Both the position numbers and the translations under genes were made by a program. Shown one piece after another: positions 59,107 to 64,000 of a stretch of DNA of 64,000 nt. Location of the stretch: contig NZ_CP150274.1 in NCBI RefSeq assembly GCF_037977055.1, forward strand, positions 4,402,001 through 4,466,000, given 5' to 3'. Source of the DNA: Paenibacillus sp. FSL K6-1096. GTDB taxonomy: Bacteria > Bacillota > Bacilli > Paenibacillales > Paenibacillaceae. The notes under the pieces were generated by a model. That model did no database searches. It was not told the DNA's origin and was given only the letters and a program-made list of their open reading frames with translations. The first letter of the stretch is position 1, and each line of letters starts with the position of its first letter.

Positions 59107-60945
59107 CTATTCGTCTCCTCCTGTGACTTGATTAGCGGTTAATCCCCAATCTATAAATTGAATAATGCCCTGGTTCAGCAGCGCCATCTCCTGGCGGTTC
59201 ATCGGATAATGTCCCATTAATAGCGCATTGCAGTACAGCATCTCGACAATGGAAGGCAGCATCTTCTGGTGCGCCGGATGAAAAGCCCGCTCAATGACCG
59301 GATTGTTCAGGTTGAAGTAGAGCGTGGCGTATGCCGTATCCTTGAGCGAAGCACCGAGGCTGCCAAGCACGGAGGACAGAGCGTCGGTGCTTACTTCCTT
59401 CGTTGCCTCCAGCACACGCCACTGGGCGGATTCCTCAGACAGCGTGTAGAGGACAGGAATCTCCTCCGGCTTGAAGCGGCGCAGCTGCACCTGGCAGCGG
59501 AATTTCTGCAGCACACTGTCTGCGAGTCTTACGGATTCATAGTAGTTAAGCCGCTCTTGAGGGGTAATATCGGTAAAAGATAACGATACCTCCTCCGGCA
59601 GCAGCCGTTCCGTCTCTACATCCGGGTCGATGAGGGGCAGCCGGGACAGCAGCTCGGCATCATAGATGAATCCGCCATTCACCACCAGCATGGATTGGGC
59701 CGAGGCGACATGGGTAATCTGGCGGTATTCATCCAGCGTCGCAGTGAAGTACAGGGGAGGCTGCTGCTTCAGCTCACCAAGCGTCTTCCTGCCAAAAGTG
59801 CTATCAAACGGCAGCCACTCATGAATGATCGAATAGAATGACAAATCTTCTACCGCAAGGGCCTTCATAGATAAGGCGTGCAGCGAAATAATAGATTGCA
59901 GCCGGTCCGGGTCATACTCCGCCATCCGCATCAATTCCTGACGGATCGAGCTCCCCAGCTCTTCCCGCACCTGCTCCAGCTGGGCATTCTCATAGAAATG
60001 CTCCCGGGAAGCGGTGGGCTGCAGTTCATCGGTCCAGATCAGGCATTTCACGAAGAACGCCCAGTCCGGCAGGATATTGCTGGCCGCTTCAGAGACCAGC
60101 ATGTGTTTCAGGTACACCCGGTGATTGCGCTTGGCGTTCAGGTTCACCGCGTGCGGTAGAATGAAGGCGATGCCTCCCGTCCGTCCCGAAGCGGTATGCA
60201 GAGGGATGAAGTCACGGAACGTCTCACCCAGCACCTGCTTGCCGAAGGCCAGCACCTCGTCACGGTGCTTCCGGGCCAGCTGCGGATCTTTGACCCACTG
60301 CGGGGTTTGCGGATTAATCAGGCGGGTGTTACGGTCTGAAACCAGCTGGATGGGGTAAGGCAGCAGAGCGCCGTAATGGAACAGCCCCTCCTGCAGATTG
60401 GCTTCCTCGAAGTAAGCCTCGGAGCCTGCTCTGCAACGCAAAAAAACCTTGGTGCCCGGAGCGTGCTCACCCTCAAGCTTGCGGATTGTATAGGTGCCGT
60501 CCGGCTTCCCGCGCCATTCCAGGGCAGGACCGCCTTTGGCTGATTGGGTAACCATGACGATATCGTCGCTCACCATGAAGCAGGACAACAGCCCGATGCC
60601 AAACCGCCCGATAAAAGAGGTATTGGTGGACAGAAAGTCCTCGCCCCGCTTGGAGGATTGTCCGATCATGGCCAGGAACTCATGAATCTCTGCCTCGTTT
60701 AACCCGATTCCGTTATCTTCGACGAGCAGGGTCGCTCCGGTGGAGGTCCCGCTGACCTCGACATGAATCTTGCCTTCATAACCGGCAGGGGAATAATCCT
60801 GCCGTGCAGTAATCGCGTCTATGCCATTCTGGAGCAACTCTCTTAAGAATACCTTCGGGCTGCTATACAAATGGTTAGACAAAATGTTGATCATACCGCT
60901 TAAGTTCACCTGAAAGCGGTAGGTATCCCGGTTTTGGTTCTCCAT
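59107..60945 (-). CDS. HSP90 family protein (divergent HtpG)
   Basis: A 612-aa GHKL-ATPase chaperone-like protein. RFQVNLSGMINILSNHLYSS and VFLRELLQNGIDAITARQ (motif I with Glu and Asn), LLVEDNGIGLNEAEI (motif II) and GRFGIGLLSCFMVSD (the lid glycine motif) form the N-terminal ATPase. The middle domain has FIPLHTASGRTGGIAF and the family-typical HRVYLKHMLVS and PTASREHFYENAQ. It differs from housekeeping HtpG in several motif positions and ends GGDE. Such divergent HSP90s form a separate bacterial group. Its partner gene is the TPR protein. Confidence 0.88.
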   Translation of the reverse strand: MENQNRDTYRFQVNLSGMINILSNHLYSSPKVFLRELLQNGIDAITARQDYSPAGYEGKIHVEVSGTSTGATLLVEDNGIGLNEAEIHEFLAMIGQSSKRGEDFLSTNTSFIGRFGIGLLSCFMVSDDIVMVTQSAKGGPALEWRGKPDGTYTIRKLEGEHAPGTKVFLRCRAGSEAYFEEANLQEGLFHYGALLPYPIQLVSDRNTRLINPQTPQWVKDPQLARKHRDEVLAFGKQVLGETFRDFIPLHTASGRTGGIAFILPHAVNLNAKRNHRVYLKHMLVSEAASNILPDWAFFVKCLIWTDELQPTASREHFYENAQLEQVREELGSSIRQELMRMAEYDPDRLQSIISLHALSMKALAVEDLSFYSIIHEWLPFDSTFGRKTLGELKQQPPLYFTATLDEYRQITHVASAQSMLVVNGGFIYDAELLSRLPLIDPDVETERLLPEEVSLSFTDITPQERLNYYESVRLADSVLQKFRCQVQLRRFKPEEIPVLYTLSEESAQWRVLEATKEVSTDALSSVLGSLGASLKDTAYATLYFNLNNPVIERAFHPAHQKMLPSIVEMLYCNALLMGHYPMNRQEMALLNQGIIQFIDWGLTANQVTGGDE

Positions 60946-61059
60946 TCTTATTCTCCTGTTCTGTAATCATGTGATATGTAGACGAACGCAACTCTATGTA
61001 TTACCCAAATGCTGCAATATAAGAAACAGATATTCCCAATCTGTCTACTTTGCCTGCCT

Positions 61060-61102
61060 TAAAAATACAAAGAAACCCTAGATCATAACCGACCTGGGGT
61101 TC
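61060..61102 (-). terminator. Terminator after the methyltransferase gene
   Basis: On the minus strand, stem GAACCCCAGGTC / GATCTAGGGTTTC, then TTTGTATTTTT. Confidence 0.72.
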
Positions 61103-61116
61103 CCGTCATTCTATTC

Positions 61117-61893
61117 TCAATCCGCCATCTTCACCGCGCAGACCCGCAGCCGCCGGTAGTCGGCGATCCATTGGCCCTGCCGGTAATGCTCCGGCCGCAG
61201 CTGTTCTTCAACCTCTTGATAGATTGCAGCCTTGTCCGCCGCGCTGACATCGTAGAAGAAGTCATCGGCCATCATGTCCAGCCAATCGCGGATTCCGCTC
61301 TCTCCCTGCAAGGGGGTCGGCCGTTCAAAATGCTGGACCAGCGTGACCAGGAAGCCATGCGCCTCCAGCACGGCCGCATATTCTCCGGCGGTAGGGAAAT
61401 ACCACGGATTGCGGCCCTGTGGGTCATAGCCATGTGCGGCCAGTGCAGCCTCGGTGGCACTCACCAGAGCGGCAACGTTGCGGTAGCCGCCGAATTCGGC
61501 GACGAACCGCCCGCCGGTCCGCAGTGCGCTTGCTACTGTTACTGCGACCGCGTGTGCGTCCTTCATCCAGTGCAGCGCGGCGTTGGAGAATACCGCATCG
61601 AAGGGCTGAGCGGTCCGGTAAGTATACGCATTCCCTACGCTCAGATTCAGCTGCGGATACTTGCTGCGGCCGCGCGCGATCATCTCCGGCGACAGATCGA
61701 TGCCGGCCGTCTCGGCTCCGGCGGCCGCGATCTTCGCCGTCAGGTCGGCTGTCCCGCAGCCGATATCGAGCACGCGCTCACCGGGTTGAGGCTGCAGCAG
61801 CGAGAGCACATCGCCGCCCAGCTTGGAGACAAAATCCAGCTTGTGATCATACGTGTCCGCCTGCCATTGGTTGTTGGAAGCCTGTTGAGTCAT
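61117..61893 (-). CDS. Class I SAM-dependent methyltransferase
   Basis: A 258-aa small-molecule methyltransferase. RVLDIGCGTADLTAKIAAAG is SAM motif I (about residues 40-59), GIDLSPEMIARGRSKYPQ is motif II, and FDAVFSNAALHWMKD is motif IV with the sequence pattern of trans-aconitate methyltransferase-like enzymes. LRTGGRFVAEFGG follows. The substrate is unknown. AAGGAGGGGAAG precedes the ATG. It is a single gene with its own terminator. Confidence 0.88.
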   Translation of the reverse strand: MTQQASNNQWQADTYDHKLDFVSKLGGDVLSLLQPQPGERVLDIGCGTADLTAKIAAAGAETAGIDLSPEMIARGRSKYPQLNLSVGNAYTYRTAQPFDAVFSNAALHWMKDAHAVAVTVASALRTGGRFVAEFGGYRNVAALVSATEAALAAHGYDPQGRNPWYFPTAGEYAAVLEAHGFLVTLVQHFERPTPLQGESGIRDWLDMMADDFFYDVSAADKAAIYQEVEEQLRPEHYRQGQWIADYRRLRVCAVKMAD

Positions 61894-61997
61894 GTACTTC
61901 CCCTCCTTATGAAGCCAGTATAACGCTGGATAACTTATAAGTGAAATATATAATTGCTATACACTCAATAAGTATTGCCTATAAATGCGATGCGGAA

Positions 61998-62034
61998 AAA
62001 TGGACCGCACTCCTCTGTAAGGAGGGCGGTCTAT
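61998..62034. terminator. Repeat-family hairpin E, terminator of the LRR gene
   Basis: Stem AATGGACCGCACTCC / GGAGGGCGGTCTATT; on the minus strand a CCATTTTT tract follows. It shares the ATAGACCGCC core with hairpins A to D and its inner stem with B. Confidence 0.78.
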
Positions 62035-62052
62035 TCATTTGAAATAAAAGAA

Positions 62053-63933
62053 TTAATACACCTGCACACCCGCATCCAGCACGGACGTATTCCCCACGGA
62101 ATTGCCTGCCAGGAATACCTGCTGCAGGCTAGGCAGCTTACTCAGAACCTCTATATCGGAAATCGCGTTGTTCTCCAGATGAAGCGCTTCGATAGCCTGC
62201 CACTTGCTCATGAACGCAAGTGAGGCCAGGTTGTTGTCCTGCAGGGTGAAGGAGCGCAAAGCAGTCAGGTTCGCGAAATAAGGCATGATCTGGTCAACCT
62301 CACTAACGGAATCGTTGTTTATGGAGAAGTATGGACGGTCCAAGGTCAAATGCTCAAGCGTGCTGTTCGCTGCCGCTGCGGTCTGTCTGAAATTCAGACG
62401 GCATTCGGAGCACACCAGTGTATTTACCTGCTCCAGACCGAATAAGGCATCGCTCTCTGAATACAAGGATGAATCGTAGATACTCAGTGTCTTCAGACGG
62501 GACAAGCTGTCCAGTGCGCGAAGCCGGATGATGTCGCCGATCTCCCGGAGGGACAGCTCCGCAAGCTCCGGGAATCTCCCCAGCTCAGCCATGCTCTGCT
62601 CCCCGCTTCCGCCCCGCAGTGTCAGGCTGGTGACCGCCGGCGCCTTCAGCCCTGAGAGGAAGGACGTAGGGATCTCCACCCGCTTGACACCCGGCAGGTT
62701 AAGCGCATCGGGCTTCTCGTAATAACCCGACAAGGTGAATTCCCGCAGCGAGGTCAGGCTGTTCACCGCCTTTACCGAGCCAAGCTGATTTAAGGAAGCC
62801 AGGCGGAGCGAGGTCAGAGAGGTTTTGCCGGCCAGACGCTCCAGACTGGAGAAGCTTAAGTTCTCAATATCCAGCGTTTGCAGCGCAGGCATATTCTGCA
62901 CGAAGTCGATGGACTTCACATTGGTCAGATAAGACAACCGGAGCTCCTGCAGTCCTGTTAATGCATAGAGCGGCTGCAAGTCAGTGACCTCACTGTAATG
63001 AATCGCCAGGGAGGACAGCCCGGTCATGGATGACAACCAATCCAGATCATTGACATACGTCAGCGACAGGGACTTCAACGGCAGCTTGCTCAGCAGATGG
63101 AAGTCGGTGACGGACTCATCCGCATAAGTAATAGACAGGGAGCTTAGGTTAGGGAATTCCAGCAGCAGAGCCAGCTCCTGATTACTGCGCAGCTGCGTGG
63201 ACAGCTCCGTAATCTTGGATTTATCCCCGAAATAACCGGAGAAGGTGCTGAACGATTCGTTGAAGGCGCCGCCGTAGCTTTTTAGTCCGGGTATATGGGC
63301 AAATGTGGTCTGATCCGTCTGGGAAATCTCGTAGGTTCCGTTCAGGTCAAGTGCTGTCAGTCCCGTGAACGCTTCGAAATCCCGCTGGTCAATCCGCTGG
63401 GTATTCAGTTTTTTATCCTGGGTCACATAAGTGAGCTTCTCAGCCTGTGCATCGCTGAACGGATCGGAGAAGCTGTAGGTGAATTCCCAATGGTCATTGT
63501 CCGTATAGTCCACGCTCAGATAGCGCAGACTCGCTATTTCCTCTTCAGCCGGCAGGGCAGAGCCTTTACCCAGAATCTCCCGCAGGAAGGTGAGCAGCAC
63601 CTCACTCTCGGGCATCGTCCGTACAGACTGAGTAGCCTTGGTTGCCTGCTGCGGAGAGCTTAGGCTGTAATAGACATATGTACCGACCGCGCCGCCCAGC
63701 ACCAGCAGCAGGACCAGCACCAGCCTTATAGGGATGGAGATCGAAACGGGCGGCTTCGGCGCGGTCTTAGGAGGGGGCGTCCCGTGATAATGGTTAATGG
63801 TCTGATCGACATAGTAGACATTATTTTGCTTTAGCAGAAGCTCGGTCTGGCAATAAGGACATTTGAGAATCGCGCCTTCTTTGTATTCAATTCTTCCGCT
63901 GCAATTGGGACAATTCAACGGGATAAATGCCAC
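62053..63933 (-). CDS. Membrane-anchored leucine-rich repeat protein with zinc ribbon
   Basis: A 626-aa protein. LNCPNCSGRIEYKEGAILKC then PYC is an N-terminal zinc ribbon facing the cytoplasm (residues 6-30). A Pro-rich stretch leads to a single transmembrane helix (RLVLVLLLVLGGAVGTYVYY, about residues 69-88). The remaining 500 residues lie outside and are dominated by leucine-rich repeats (LTGLQELRLSYL, LPSLQQVFLAGN), of the internalin-like or ribonuclease-inhibitor style. GTG at 63933 lies 9 nt after AAGGAGG. Its role is unknown; a surface-recognition function is inferred from LRR structure. No cognate partner is visible inside the window. Confidence 0.82.
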   Translation of the reverse strand: MAFIPLNCPNCSGRIEYKEGAILKCPYCQTELLLKQNNVYYVDQTINHYHGTPPPKTAPKPPVSISIPIRLVLVLLLVLGGAVGTYVYYSLSSPQQATKATQSVRTMPESEVLLTFLREILGKGSALPAEEEIASLRYLSVDYTDNDHWEFTYSFSDPFSDAQAEKLTYVTQDKKLNTQRIDQRDFEAFTGLTALDLNGTYEISQTDQTTFAHIPGLKSYGGAFNESFSTFSGYFGDKSKITELSTQLRSNQELALLLEFPNLSSLSITYADESVTDFHLLSKLPLKSLSLTYVNDLDWLSSMTGLSSLAIHYSEVTDLQPLYALTGLQELRLSYLTNVKSIDFVQNMPALQTLDIENLSFSSLERLAGKTSLTSLRLASLNQLGSVKAVNSLTSLREFTLSGYYEKPDALNLPGVKRVEIPTSFLSGLKAPAVTSLTLRGGSGEQSMAELGRFPELAELSLREIGDIIRLRALDSLSRLKTLSIYDSSLYSESDALFGLEQVNTLVCSECRLNFRQTAAAANSTLEHLTLDRPYFSINNDSVSEVDQIMPYFANLTALRSFTLQDNNLASLAFMSKWQAIEALHLENNAISDIEVLSKLPSLQQVFLAGNSVGNTSVLDAGVQVY

Positions 63934-64000
63934 GGGCCGCAGCCTCCTTCATGATGTGATGATATTCCAGTGATCTTATCGGAATTTACGTGAGTTTCGC

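Overview
The window reads as a chromosomal segment of a Paenibacillus-like member of the Bacillales. The evidence is a moderately GC-rich Firmicute gene style with strong Shine-Dalgarno sites and frequent GTG/TTG starts, an SLH-anchored GH10 xylanase, a purine operon in Bacillus order preceded by PurR boxes and a guanine riboswitch, and GlnR/TnrA-type boxes at a glutamine uptake locus. No rRNA, tRNA, CRISPR array or intact insertion sequence was seen. Genus-level placement is inference.

Layout. 1-3230: the 3' part of topB (cut by the window edge), an MFS exporter, a small DUF1294 membrane protein and a universal stress protein. 3230-17700: the complete IMP-synthesis operon purEKB-C-SQLF-MN-HD, with a PurBox pair, promoter, guanine aptamer and leader terminator in front. 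Two gaps inside it hold repeat elements: a spaced repeat between purC and purS, and a GC-rich hairpin element between purF and purM. 17700-29780: mixed housekeeping and accessory genes (SEC-C protein, an NmrA/PadR pair under two identical 16-bp palindromes, a chemoreceptor, ilvA, a secreted protein with a DUF1129 membrane protein, an alpha/beta hydrolase, a DODA-type dioxygenase, a DUF3048 lipoprotein). 29978-37306: DUF47-Pit phosphate uptake, then a glutamine-type ABC transporter followed by a GlnK/GlnL-type two-component system, with two exact GlnR-type boxes upstream. 37543-43502: corA, a YqfQ-like protein, a YerC-like regulator, a CbiX-like chelatase, a lipid kinase and an RlmCD-like methyltransferase.

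43530-54320 is accessory. It holds an AT-rich pair (a MocR-type regulator divergent from a flavin oxidoreductase), a C45-type acyltransferase, an AT-rich RlmA-like methyltransferase and the surface xylanase. 54322-64000 holds an SDR/AraC divergent pair, an XRE regulator, a tandem duplication of a 460-bp unit, a TPR protein translationally coupled to an HSP90-family protein, a methyltransferase and a membrane-anchored LRR protein.

The most interesting feature is the tandem unit at 57101-58016. Each copy encodes, on the minus strand, a 26-residue hydrophobic peptide of the holin-like/BsrG-type toxin style. Opposite each is a strong plus-strand promoter for a roughly 140-nt RNA that ends in the same hairpin and overlaps the toxin 3' end. 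This is the layout of a type I toxin-antitoxin module. Decayed relics of its 3' end appear to lie behind the RlmA-like gene and the xylanase, and a broken 3' piece of the neighbouring TPR gene flanks the array.
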